From assembly GCA_937872175.1 (NCBI GenBank), contig CALMPI010000016.1, positions 1 to 64,000 on the forward strand: 64,000 nucleotides of DNA, written 5' to 3'. Origin of the DNA: an uncultured Flavobacteriales bacterium. GTDB lineage: Bacteria > Bacteroidota > Bacteroidia > Flavobacteriales_F > PHOS-HE28. Positions within the stretch are counted from its first letter, which is position 1; each line of letters opens with the position of its first letter. The notes beneath the pieces were generated by a model. It saw only the letters and a list, made by a program, of their open reading frames with translations, was not told where the DNA came from and did no database searches. The translations under genes were made by a program, and so were the position numbers. Below, in pieces: positions 44,056-51,964 of this stretch.

Positions 44056-46158
44056 CTATGCGGGCCCCACCATGGAGCGAACGAAGGCCCCGTCGCGCCG
44101 GACGTCATGGCAGGCCAGCCCCAGATCGGTGCATCGTTTCCGAAGACGCCAGCGTTGCAGCCCATCCAGCGTCCCGGCCAACACCACGTGTCCACCGGGT
44201 CGCAACCGCTTGAAGGCGGCCTCCGCCGCCTGCTCCTGCTCCGCGATGAAGACCAGCGCATCGAACGCCGGACCACCGGAAGGAGGAGGATCCGCATCCA
44301 CGAGCAGAACACCCATCCCCGCGCCGAACCAGGCCCCAGCGCCGCCTGCGGAGAAACCGGACCGCACCGGCACCGTGGCGCGCAGCTTGATGGTCGAGAG
44401 CGTGTCCACCACCTTTGCGCCACTGGCGCGGGTGAACCGCTCGATGCGCTGCCGCGCGTTCGCCAGACCCGGAGCGCTCTCCACCACCACGGCGGAGGGG
44501 CCTTCGCGGAGGGCCATCACCAGACCGGCCCGTTCATCGAAGACCACGAGCTGACGCTGGGAGGTGGATCGCACCACCTGACCTGCGATGCTGAACACCA
44601 GCACCGGGAGCGTGGCCAATGCCAGCCAACGCCCCGCCCGAAGTCCTCCCAGGCGATCGAGCCCGATGGCCAGGATGATGACCATGATCAACGCACCCTG
44701 TACGGAGGTCACCCGCACATCGGGATAGGCGAACGGAGCATCCGCGAAGAACCGGCCCGCGTGGCCCAGAAGCCACACCAGCCCGCCGAGCGCGTCGGCG
44801 ACGAACGGTCCCAGCACCGGCACTTGAAGCGTGACCAGGAGCAGCATGCCGCCAACGACACCGATGTTGACCAGGGTGACGATGATGATGTTGGCCGGCA
44901 GGAACCACACCGGGAAGGCGTTGAACACAGCCAGGGATACGGGTGTGGTGAACAATTGGGCGGCGAGGGAGACCGAGATCAGGGACCAACAGTACCGGAC
45001 CAGGATGTTCGCCGGGGACCAAAAGCGGCGGATGGGGTCGTAGCACAGCACGATGCCGAGGACGGCCAGAAAGGAAAGTTGGAAGCTGAGCTGGAAGAGC
45101 ATGCGTGGGTCCCAGACAAGAAGGAGCAGGGCCGAGCCGGCCAGGGTGTTGAGCGTGGCGGACCGACGCCCCATGAGCCCTGCGACGACGAACAGGGAGC
45201 ACATCACCGTGGCCCTGAGCACCGAAGGGGTGGCGCTCGTGATGCCGGCATACCCCCAAAGCACCAGGAAGGCGATGATCGCGCGGGCCCACCGCGCCCC
45301 GACCCCTCCACCCAGCGGCTTGAGCAGGACCATGAGCACCCAGTAGATGAGCGCCACATGCATGCCGCTCACCGCAAGCACGTGCATGGTCCCGCTCCTG
45401 GCGAACGCGTCCCTCTGATCGGCGTCCAGCTCATTCCGGATCCCCAGTAACAGGGCCAGCACCACGGCCTTTTCGCGATCGCGGAGCCCGCTCCGTGCAA
45501 GCCATTGCCACACCCGCTCCTGTGCAGGCAGGAAGAGGTCCGTCCATCGCCAGCGATGGTCGAGCATCCTCCAGTGGTCATCAGCCACGAAGGCCTGGTC
45601 ATGGATGCCCCGGGCGGTGAGCCATGCGCGAACATCGAAGCCTCCGGGATCGGGTGTGCGCGTGGACGGGCCCAGGTCAGCGTGGACAAGGAGCACATCA
45701 CCCGGCCGCAGGCGCGGGGCCAGGGAGTCCTTGGCGAGCGTGAGCATGGCCATGGCGTTCGTCGGATGCACCCCATCGGTGGACCAGGACCGCAGGAGCT
45801 TTGCATCGCACCGCACATGGCGGGCGGATGCGCCGTGCACCACATCCACCTCCACCAGGTGGGCACCGGTCGCTCCCTGAGGCGGACGCGTATCGGACGT
45901 GCTCACCACCCACCAGCATATTCCTGCGATCAGCATGGCCGGCATCGAGGCCGCGTAGGGCAGCCACCGATGGCGGAAGGGGAAGGCGATGAAGGCCGGA
46001 ACAGCGACCAGCAGCAGGGCCAGCGCACCGAGGATGACGCAGACCGTCGAGGACAGCGTGAGGAGTGAGCCGATCGCCAGGCCCGCCGCGAACGGTAACG
46101 CGAACCGGAGCATGGGCGCACGGTGCCAGCCGGACCAGAACAGGGATGCGCGCTCCAT
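44056..46158 (-). CDS. comEC: ComEC/Rec2-family DNA-uptake channel protein
   Basis: 700 residues. N-terminal OB-like region, then a multi-helix competence domain with GTMHVLAVSGMHVALIYWVL (family hallmark HxLAVSGxHV), LWGYAGITSATPSVLRATVM and VSLAVFNAFPVWFLPANIII. The C-terminal ~180 residues resemble the position of the metallo-beta-lactamase domain but lack HxHxDH, as in other Bacteroidota ComEC proteins. It would transport single-stranded DNA through the inner membrane. ATG 46158 (MERAS) is chosen for the TACCTTGG box 10 nt upstream. Confidence 0.9.
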   Translation of the reverse strand: MERASLFWSGWHRAPMLRFALPFAAGLAIGSLLTLSSTVCVILGALALLLVAVPAFIAFPFRHRWLPYAASMPAMLIAGICWWVVSTSDTRPPQGATGAHLVEVDVVHGASARHVRCDAKLLRSWSTDGVHPTNAMAMLTLAKDSLAPRLRPGDVLLVHADLGPSTRTPDPGGFDVRAWLTARGIHDQAFVADDHWRMLDHRWRWTDLFLPAQERVWQWLARSGLRDREKAVVLALLLGIRNELDADQRDAFARSGTMHVLAVSGMHVALIYWVLMVLLKPLGGGVGARWARAIIAFLVLWGYAGITSATPSVLRATVMCSLFVVAGLMGRRSATLNTLAGSALLLLVWDPRMLFQLSFQLSFLAVLGIVLCYDPIRRFWSPANILVRYCWSLISVSLAAQLFTTPVSLAVFNAFPVWFLPANIIIVTLVNIGVVGGMLLLVTLQVPVLGPFVADALGGLVWLLGHAGRFFADAPFAYPDVRVTSVQGALIMVIILAIGLDRLGGLRAGRWLALATLPVLVFSIAGQVVRSTSQRQLVVFDERAGLVMALREGPSAVVVESAPGLANARQRIERFTRASGAKVVDTLSTIKLRATVPVRSGFSAGGAGAWFGAGMGVLLVDADPPPSGGPAFDALVFIAEQEQAAEAAFKRLRPGGHVVLAGTLDGLQRWRLRKRCTDLGLACHDVRRDGAFVRSMVGPA

Positions 46159-46168
46159 GGCCGAGGAC

Positions 46169-46176
46169 CCAAGGTA
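46169..46176 (-). promoter_or_regulatory. -7 box of comEC
   Basis: TACCTTGG on the minus strand, 10 nt before the ATG at 46158. It argues against the in-frame ATG at 46182, which lies upstream of it. Confidence 0.45.
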
Positions 46177-46208
46177 TCCCATCAGGCCGTTCCCTGATGA
46201 ACGCTCGG

Positions 46209-46217
46209 TACTTTCGC
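46209..46217 (+). promoter_or_regulatory. -7 box of the SGNH gene
   Basis: TACTTTCGC, 17 nt before the ATG at 46235. Confidence 0.5.
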
Positions 46218-46234
46218 CGACCCAGCCGACCGCC

Positions 46235-47443
46235 ATGCCCGTCCCCGCCCAGCCCGTGCGCCGTTCCATCGTGGGACGGATCGGGTACATCCTCTTCCTC
46301 CTCACGTTCACCGTCGCCTGCGTGGAACTGGGTGCCCGGTACTACCTGGGCCACGTACTGCACAAGGCCAGCGAGAATAAATTCCGCTTCAACTCCTACC
46401 GGGTCTATGAGCACGTCCCCGGCTATGAGGAGCGCGAGGGCGACCACGTGCGGCTGGCCATCAACGCGAACGGGTTCAGGCGTTCGGCGGATGTACCGCA
46501 GGTGAAGCCGCCCGGCACGGTGCGCATCTTCTTCCTGGGCGGGTCGGCCGCGCACGGCATCAGCAGCGCCGCCCCCTACCCCGTGGTGCATGTGGACCAG
46601 ACGGAGACGGTGGACGCCCATCTCGAACGACTGTTGAACCGGTCCATGCCCGGGCAGCGCATCGAGGTGATCAATGCGGCCGTCACCGGGTACCAGGTGT
46701 TCCAGCATACGCAATACCTGCTCACCGAACTGCTGTCGTACGACCCGGACATGGTGATCTTCTTCGACGGCGCGAACGATCACTTCGTGAACGACACGAA
46801 CTACCGGTACATGGAGGACTTCCGCTATCAGTTCTGGCGCCAGAGGCTTCAGGAGCCCTCCGCAGGCGGACTGTTCACGTACATGGGGCACTGGCTCTCG
46901 CGGCACAGCGCGGCCTTCCGCGGATACATGGCCTGGAGCATGATCCGCGATGCGGTGCGATGCGGTGAACGGGTGGATTGGCAGGCCGCGTACATGGATG
47001 ACGCCACCACGGTGCGGAATCACAAGGCCGTCGCGCAGGACCAGTTCCTGCGGGCGATCGAGACGAACCTGTTCCTGCTCGAACGGGACAGCGTGAAGGC
47101 GGTGCTCTGCCTGCAACCGATGCTCGTGCTTCGCGAACCGGCGCTCCTGGCGGCGGAGGAACGCGCATTCCTCCATGAGGACCCGAACGTGAAGGCGCTC
47201 TACCCCGTGGTGCTGGGCGAACTGAAGGATGTGGCGCAACGCTGGCGCGTGCCCCTTGTCGACCTGAACGTGCCGTTCAATGACCCGCAGCACCGAGGTC
47301 GGCAGCTCCTGATCGACTATTGCCACCTGAACGGGGCCGGCGGTGAGGTCTGCGCCCAGGCCCTGCTGCCCGTGGTCCAGGTGCTGCTGCGTCCGTCACC
47401 CGTGGACAGCCTGGCTACAGCACCTGAAGGATCAGGCACTTGA
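46235..47443 (+). CDS. SGNH/GDSL-like hydrolase-type membrane-anchored protein
   Basis: 402 residues. One N-terminal transmembrane helix (RIGYILFLLTFTVACVELGA). The extracytoplasmic domain has RIFFLGGSAAHGISS (block I, with the catalytic serine in GGSAAHG), VINAAVTGYQVFQHTQYLLT (block II), FFDGANDHF (block III, GxND) and LLIDYCHLNGAGGEV (block V, DxxH). These fit SGNH hydrolases that act on acetylated polysaccharides or esters. The last 29 bp overlap the convergent RlmI-like gene. Confidence 0.82.
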   Translation: MPVPAQPVRRSIVGRIGYILFLLTFTVACVELGARYYLGHVLHKASENKFRFNSYRVYEHVPGYEEREGDHVRLAINANGFRRSADVPQVKPPGTVRIFFLGGSAAHGISSAAPYPVVHVDQTETVDAHLERLLNRSMPGQRIEVINAAVTGYQVFQHTQYLLTELLSYDPDMVIFFDGANDHFVNDTNYRYMEDFRYQFWRQRLQEPSAGGLFTYMGHWLSRHSAAFRGYMAWSMIRDAVRCGERVDWQAAYMDDATTVRNHKAVAQDQFLRAIETNLFLLERDSVKAVLCLQPMLVLREPALLAAEERAFLHEDPNVKALYPVVLGELKDVAQRWRVPLVDLNVPFNDPQHRGRQLLIDYCHLNGAGGEVCAQALLPVVQVLLRPSPVDSLATAPEGSGT

Positions 47444-48587
47444 GGTAGAGGCTTTCAGGGATGCTCCAGTGCACCGGATGGTCCGGTGGCTGCGTCCCGT
47501 AGTAGACCTCACGCAACTGGCGCCGCGCATCCTTCGCCGCATCCGCGACCATGGCCCTGAACAGGTCCGGGGTCATGTGCTGGCTGCAACTGCAGGTGAC
47601 CAGGAAGCCCCCCCGCCGCAGGGACTTCATCGCACGGAGGTTGATCTCCTTGTATCCCCTGGTCGCACCGGCGATGGTGGCCCTGCTCTTGGCAAAGGCA
47701 GGAGGATCGAGCACGATCACGTCCCACATGCGCCCCGTGCGGCCCGCTTCGGCCAGGAAGTCGAAGACGTTGGCCTCCCTGAAGGCGCATCGCGCGGTCA
47801 GCCCGTTCATCTCGGCATTGACCACGGCTGCGCGGATGGCCGTGGGGCTGATGTCGAGCCCCTCCACCTGCTTTGCCCCGTACCGCGCCGCGTGCAAGGC
47901 GAACCCTCCTGTATGCGTGAAGCAATCGAGGACCTCAGCGCCGGCAACGACCGGCTCCATGGCCGCGTGATTCAGTCGCTGGTCGAGGAAATGTCCGGTC
48001 TTCTGACCCTCCGCCAGGTCCACTTGGACGCGCAGCCCGTTCTCCTCAATGGTGGACCGGGTCGGGAACGGATCGCCCAGGAAGCCCGTTGTACGGGGCA
48101 GTCCTTCCTTCTCCCTGACCGATGCATCGTTCCGTTCGTAGAAACGGGTCACGCCGGTCACCTCGCGCAGCGCGTCCACCAGGCTGTGCTTCCATCGATC
48201 GATGCCCAGGCTCAGGGTTTGAAGCACGATGGCGTCGCCGAACTTATCGGCCACGCAGGCTGGCAGGCCGTCCGATTCGCCGAAGACCACCCGACATGAC
48301 CCGGTATCCACCATGCGCTGCCGGAACGTCCACGCTTCCCTCACCCGGCGCAGGAAGAAATCGTCGTCGATGGGTTCGTCGAGATCGGGAGTGAGGATGC
48401 GGACCTGGATCTTGCTGGCCGGGTTGAAGTAACCCTGGCCGATCGGGCGCCTGCGGTCATCGAACACCTGCACGACGGCACCCGGAGCGGGCTGGCCCTC
48501 GACGCGCAACACCTGATTGTCGAAGATCCATGGATGACCATTGCGGACCCGGTCGCGCGGATCACGGATGATGGTGCGGGCACGCAT
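47415..48587 (-). CDS. rlmI: RlmI-like class I SAM-dependent rRNA methyltransferase
   Basis: 390 residues. An N-terminal PUA domain (IIRDPRDRVRNGHPWIFDNQ, GQGYFNPASKIQVRIL) precedes an RlmI/RlmK-type methyltransferase: LDCFTHTGGFALHAARYGAK (SAM site), VEGLDISPTAIRAAVVNAEM and VIVLDPPAFAKSRATIAGAT (DPPAF catalytic loop). It likely makes m5C in 23S rRNA. ATG 48587 follows a TACCTTGC box by 7 nt; the longer frame runs into the palindrome array and is not coding. The 3' end overlaps the SGNH gene by 29 bp tail to tail. Confidence 0.88.
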   Translation of the reverse strand: MRARTIIRDPRDRVRNGHPWIFDNQVLRVEGQPAPGAVVQVFDDRRRPIGQGYFNPASKIQVRILTPDLDEPIDDDFFLRRVREAWTFRQRMVDTGSCRVVFGESDGLPACVADKFGDAIVLQTLSLGIDRWKHSLVDALREVTGVTRFYERNDASVREKEGLPRTTGFLGDPFPTRSTIEENGLRVQVDLAEGQKTGHFLDQRLNHAAMEPVVAGAEVLDCFTHTGGFALHAARYGAKQVEGLDISPTAIRAAVVNAEMNGLTARCAFREANVFDFLAEAGRTGRMWDVIVLDPPAFAKSRATIAGATRGYKEINLRAMKSLRRGGFLVTCSCSQHMTPDLFRAMVADAAKDARRQLREVYYGTQPPDHPVHWSIPESLYLKCLILQVL

Positions 48588-48594
48588 GCGTGGT

Positions 48595-48602
48595 GCAAGG
48601 TA
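48595..48602 (-). promoter_or_regulatory. -7 box of the RlmI-like gene
   Basis: TACCTTGC on the minus strand, 7 nt before the ATG at 48587. It lies ~30 bp from the first palindrome. Confidence 0.45.
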
Positions 48603-48632
48603 GATGCTCCGTGGGGCGGTGATCATCGAACA

Positions 48633-48650
48633 TATGTATGGCCATACATA
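48633..48650. repeat. Palindrome copy 1
   Basis: TATGTATGGCCATACATA, a perfect 18-bp palindrome, centre at 48641/48642. Confidence 0.97.
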
Positions 48651-48772
48651 CTTTCCGCCTCGCGCTGCCGCGTGGGGCGAACCGAAGCTCTTGGCAGCCC
48701 TGGTTCCGCACCCAGCGATGGGCCGACTGATCGGCAGCTTCCTGCTCTTCGTCGAACACGCCCCCCGGAAGC

Positions 48773-48788
48773 ATGTATGGCCATACAT
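48773..48788. repeat. Palindrome copy 2
   Basis: ATGTATGGCCATACAT, a perfect 16-bp palindrome, centre 139 bp from copy 1. A second small palindrome, ATTGGCCAAT, follows at 48792-48801. Confidence 0.97.
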
Positions 48789-49077
48789 ACTATTGGCCAA
48801 TGAGGAACGCTGGATGGATAAATGAGGCCGACGGAGATCCCAGCACAGGTCGTTGTCCACCAGCTGCTACGGCAATTGTTGGGGCATCTGGGCGTGGTCG
48901 GAGATCACGCCACGACCAGCTTCTTCCAAGGCCATCTCCATATCGAACCCTCACGATCGCTCAGCACCTGATCGACCTACAGGCAGGCTCGGCACCCTCG
49001 TGCCCGAGCTCTGGATCCTCCTTGCATGTGGTGCTCCACGACCGCGGTCCACGATGACAAGGCCCCTTTGCGGCATC

Positions 49078-49095
49078 TATGTATGGCCATACATA
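49078..49095. repeat. Palindrome copy 3
   Basis: TATGTATGGCCATACATA, 18 bp perfect, centre 306 bp from copy 2. Confidence 0.97.
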
Positions 49096-49229
49096 TGTGA
49101 TGGTGCGCAGGATGACCCCACGTGGACCGCGCCACCAGACCCGTCGGTCGAACACAGGATCGCCCTCGCGAACCAGCATGGCTGAAGGACTCAGTGGATG
49201 TAACGAGTGACCGGACCCACCTTCCGAAC

Positions 49230-49249
49230 GTATGTATGGCCATACATAC
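49230..49249. repeat. Palindrome copy 4
   Basis: GTATGTATGGCCATACATAC, 20 bp perfect (longest copy), centre 153 bp from copy 3, about 100 bp before the downstream gene. Confidence 0.97.
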
Positions 49250-49297
49250 ATCGCCAGGCACTCGCACCGGTCGTCCGATCCCTTTCCGCTCAGCCCC

Positions 49298-49306
49298 GAA
49301 CTTCGC
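49298..49306 (+). promoter_or_regulatory. Putative -7 box of the hydroxyacyl-CoA dehydrogenase gene
   Basis: GAACTTCGC, 25 nt before the ATG at 49332; weak. Confidence 0.3.
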
Positions 49307-49331
49307 CCCTCGAACCACCATCAACGCGGTC

Positions 49332-50501
49332 ATGAATACATCGATGGAAGTGGGGATCATCGGGGCTGGAGCGATGGGCAGCGGGATCGCCCAGGTGGCG
49401 GCCCGGGCCGGTCATCAGGTGCGGCTCCTGGATGCCCGACCGGGTGCGGCGCAGGGCGCCGTGGATGCCTTGCGCACAACGCTCTCCGCGTTGGCCACGA
49501 AGGGCAGGTTGACACCCTCCGACGCTGAGGAGACCTGCGTCCGGTTGCGGGCTGTGGGCTCTATGGCCGAACTCACCAACGCAGGACTGGTGATCGAGGC
49601 CATCGTCGAGGACCTGTCCGTCAAGCGCGGCCTCTTTGCCGAGTTGGAGTCCGTGGTCCGGCGCAACTGCATACTGGCCACCAACACCAGCAGCCTGAGC
49701 GTGACGGCCATCGCGGGCGCCTGCGCCCATCCTGAACGCGTGATCGGCCTGCACTTCTTCAACCCCGCACCGCTGATGCCGTTGGTGGAAGTGGTGCCTG
49801 GCCTGGTCACTGCCGATGGTCTGGCCGAACAGGTCCGCCAACGCATGAGCCAATGGGGCAAGACCCCGGTCATCTGCAAAGACACCCCCGGCTTCATCGT
49901 CAACCGGGTGGCCCGCCCCTTCTATGGCGAAGCCCTGCGCATCCTGGAGGAAGGACTGGCCGACATGGTCACCATCGACCATGCCATGCGCGCGGTGGGG
50001 GGCTTCCGCATGGGACCGTTCGAGCTAATGGACCTCATTGGCAACGATGTCAATTTCGCCGTCACGCGCAGTGTGTTCGAGGCCTTCTTCTTTGACCCAC
50101 GCTACCGGCCGAGCCTCACCCAGCAGCGCCAGGTGGAGAGCGGTCGGCTGGGCAGAAAGTCCGGTCGGGGGTACTACGACCACACCGGCACCGCCGCCCC
50201 ACCCACGCCCAAGGAAGATCCGAAGCTGCTGAACGACATCTGCTGGCGGATCGTGGTGATGCTGATCAACGAGGCTGCTGATGCGCTCTACCTGGGGATC
50301 GCCGACCGCGATGCTCTGGAACTGGCCATGACCAAAGGGGTCAACTATCCGAAAGGCTTGTTGCGATGGGCCGATGAGGTCGGGCTTGAACACTGCCTCT
50401 CCACCTTGGAACATCTTCAGGCCGAATATGGGGAGGACCGCTATCGACCTTCTCCGCTCTTGCGGAAGCTGGTGCGCGAGCAGCGGAACTTCCACGGTTG
50501 A
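49332..50501 (+). CDS. 3-hydroxyacyl-CoA dehydrogenase
   Basis: 389 residues. NAD-binding GIIGAGAMGSGIAQVAARAG, then NTSSLSVTAIA, HFFNPAPLMPLVEVVPG and KDTPGFIVNRVARPFYGEAL of the 3HCDH family, followed by two C-terminal 3HCDH helical domains (the second from INEAADALYLGIADRD). It oxidises L-3-hydroxyacyl-CoA to the 3-ketoacyl-CoA in beta-oxidation, phenylacetate or butyrate pathways; it is longer than single-domain Hbd (~280 aa). Start at 49332 rather than the longer open frame, which would translate palindrome copy 4. Confidence 0.92.
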   Translation: MNTSMEVGIIGAGAMGSGIAQVAARAGHQVRLLDARPGAAQGAVDALRTTLSALATKGRLTPSDAEETCVRLRAVGSMAELTNAGLVIEAIVEDLSVKRGLFAELESVVRRNCILATNTSSLSVTAIAGACAHPERVIGLHFFNPAPLMPLVEVVPGLVTADGLAEQVRQRMSQWGKTPVICKDTPGFIVNRVARPFYGEALRILEEGLADMVTIDHAMRAVGGFRMGPFELMDLIGNDVNFAVTRSVFEAFFFDPRYRPSLTQQRQVESGRLGRKSGRGYYDHTGTAAPPTPKEDPKLLNDICWRIVVMLINEAADALYLGIADRDALELAMTKGVNYPKGLLRWADEVGLEHCLSTLEHLQAEYGEDRYRPSPLLRKLVREQRNFHG

Positions 50502-50551
50502 TCCGACACACGATCGTCGATAAAATAGTTTCCATGGAACAGAACTTCACC

Positions 50552-50560
50552 TACCTTTGC
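50552..50560 (+). promoter_or_regulatory. -7 box of the YceI lipoprotein gene
   Basis: TACCTTTGC, a full consensus match 26 nt before the ATG; no convincing -33 TTG at the usual spacing. Confidence 0.6.
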
Positions 50561-50586
50561 CGCCCCTAACAACAAAGACCTACCCG

Positions 50587-51216
50587 ATGAAACTTCACTT
50601 GTTCAGCGCCGCCTCTCTGGTAGCGCTCACGCTCGCTTCTTGCGGAGGTGGCAGCACCAATGAAAGCACCACTGCCGCGGACAGCACGGCATCCATGGAG
50701 TCCAAGGAAATGGGCTATGTGCTGGACCTCGCTGCCAGCAAGCTTACCTGGAAAGGCGTGATGATCGGTGTCAAGTACCACGAAGGCACCATGGCCTTCA
50801 CCGAAGGCAAATTCATGGTCAAGGGTGGTCAGCTGATGTCCGGCACCTTCGCCGTGGACATGCGCAGCATGGTGCCCGTGGACACTAATTACAACAAGGA
50901 CTACACGAAGGAGAAGCTGACCGGACACCTGGCCAGTGCCGACTTCTTCGCCGTGGACAGCTTTCCTGAGGCCCGGTTCGAAGTGGCTTCCGTGAGCGGA
51001 AATACCGCCACCGGCAAGCTCACCGTCCGCGGACGCACCAATGTAGAGACGGTCACCGACATCGTGATCTCCGAAGAGAACGGTATGGCGAACGCGAGCG
51101 GCAAGCTCGTCTTCAACCGTCAGAAGTATGGCGTGTCCTGGGCGAACCCCATGAAGGACATGGTGCTGAGCGACGACATCGAGATCACCGTCTCGCTCGT
51201 GGGCAGGGCTGAGTAA
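50587..51216 (+). CDS. YceI-family lipoprotein
   Basis: 209 residues. Signal with good lipobox LTLASC (MKLHLFSAASLVALTLASCG), a Ser/Thr-rich linker, then a YceI lipocalin-like barrel: YVLDLAASKLTWKGVMIGVK, GGQLMSGTFAVDMRSM, TGHLASADFFAVDSFPEARF and GKLTVRGRTNVETV. Family members bind isoprenoid-type lipids in the periplasm; here it should be membrane-anchored. Ends in a strong terminator. Confidence 0.92.
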   Translation: MKLHLFSAASLVALTLASCGGGSTNESTTAADSTASMESKEMGYVLDLAASKLTWKGVMIGVKYHEGTMAFTEGKFMVKGGQLMSGTFAVDMRSMVPVDTNYNKDYTKEKLTGHLASADFFAVDSFPEARFEVASVSGNTATGKLTVRGRTNVETVTDIVISEENGMANASGKLVFNRQKYGVSWANPMKDMVLSDDIEITVSLVGRAE

Positions 51217-51235
51217 GCTTCGCCCGACCGCGATG

Positions 51236-51267
51236 GAAGGCGACCCGTTGGTCGCCTTCTTTCATTT
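51236..51267 (+). terminator. Rho-independent terminator after the YceI gene
   Basis: Perfect 10-bp stem (GAACGC-type arms are not used here; arms are GAAGGCGACC and GGTCGCCTTC, 51236-51245 and 51250-51259) with loop CGTT and trailing TTTCATTT. It overlaps the end of the convergent DUF2461 gene by its last base. Confidence 0.85.
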
Positions 51268-51929
51268 CAGCCCTTGCCCACAAGGAACTCATTCAGCGGG
51301 CGCATGGCCGTGTAATGCGCCATCACCACGTCGGCCAGATCGGGTGAGGTGACCCTGGACGGCGGAAGTTCCGCGCACCAGTAGAACTGCTTGTTGTAAA
51401 GCAGTGGCTCACCTTCCGCCGCCTTCCGCAGCTCCGGTGGCAGCACCTTGTTCCGCTCCCCAAGGATCCTCCCGAACCGGCTCTTGAACGCATCATCGGT
51501 GTACAACGCCCGGAACCGGACCGGCTTGGCCGCGATCCGTTCACGGATGGCCATCAGAGCCTCCTTCCCGGGCATATAGCTGCCCCCGTAGATGGCCACC
51601 TTCTCAGGGCCCAGTTCCAGATACAGCCCGGGCACACCATGGTCCTTCCGGCCGGCGGCGGAAATGATGGCCGAACATGCCAGCTTGTACGGGGCCTTGT
51701 CCTTGCTGAACCGCACATCGCGGTTGATCCGGAAGATCGCCTCCTGAGGAGTGATCCGCACACGCTTGTCCAGAGCACCCACACGCTGGATCAACTCCCC
51801 GACGAACGTCGCGAACGGTTCCTTCACGCTCCCCTCGTACCGCTTCCGCTGCCCGTCGAACCACTCCTTGTTGTTGTGGGCCGCAAGCTCTTTGAAGAAG
51901 CGGTTGAAGTCCGCACCGAACCATGCCAT
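51267..51929 (-). CDS. DUF2461 family protein
   Basis: 220 residues. FNRFFKELAAHNNKEWFDGQ, RINRDVRFSKDKAPYKLACS, GVPGLYLELGPEKVAIYGGS and the C-terminal FYWCAELPPSRVTSPDL match the DUF2461 (TIGR02453) family of unknown function, common in Bacteroidota. No signal peptide. Divergent from the MGMT-type gene with ~35 bp between starts; convergent with YceI across the terminator. Confidence 0.9.
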   Translation of the reverse strand: MAWFGADFNRFFKELAAHNNKEWFDGQRKRYEGSVKEPFATFVGELIQRVGALDKRVRITPQEAIFRINRDVRFSKDKAPYKLACSAIISAAGRKDHGVPGLYLELGPEKVAIYGGSYMPGKEALMAIRERIAAKPVRFRALYTDDAFKSRFGRILGERNKVLPPELRKAAEGEPLLYNKQFYWCAELPPSRVTSPDLADVVMAHYTAMRPLNEFLVGKG

Positions 51930-51936
51930 GGCTGCC

Positions 51937-51944
51937 TATTTTGC
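51937..51944 (+). promoter_or_regulatory. -7 box of the MGMT-type gene
   Basis: TATTTTGC, 20 nt before the ATG at 51965. Confidence 0.5.
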
Positions 51945-51964
51945 GCGGAAGTTAACCCCTCCTC

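Larger units (their letters stand above)
48588..49331. other. Gene-free region with palindrome array
   Basis: 744 bp between divergent genes (RlmI-like and 3-hydroxyacyl-CoA dehydrogenase), the largest gene-free gap here. It holds four palindromes (listed separately). Spacers of about 120-290 bp are not recognisably repeats of one another. Short open frames run through (peptides MYGHTY, VWPYI and MAIHT arise from the palindrome), but none has a promoter box, signal or family match. No tRNA or terminator seen. Confidence 0.7.

Noticed and set aside
43981-45450. 489-codon plus-strand frame opposite comEC and upstream of the glycine-rich gene
   Set aside because: Shadow of comEC and adjoining sequence; very Arg/Gly/His-rich; no motif.
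48604-48825. 73-codon frame through palindromes 1 and 2 (starts MLRGAV)
   Set aside because: No promoter box or family match; the repeated peptides come from the palindrome itself and occur equally on the other strand.
48633-49249. CRISPR array
   Set aside because: Repeats are short perfect palindromes with unequal spacers of ~120-290 bp; CRISPR repeats are longer with even 30-40 bp spacers, and no cas genes adjoin.
48633-49249. parS/ParB partition sites
   Set aside because: The sequence does not match the well-known parS palindrome (TGTTTCACGTGAAACA type), and no parAB genes are near; kept open only as a generic binding-site idea.
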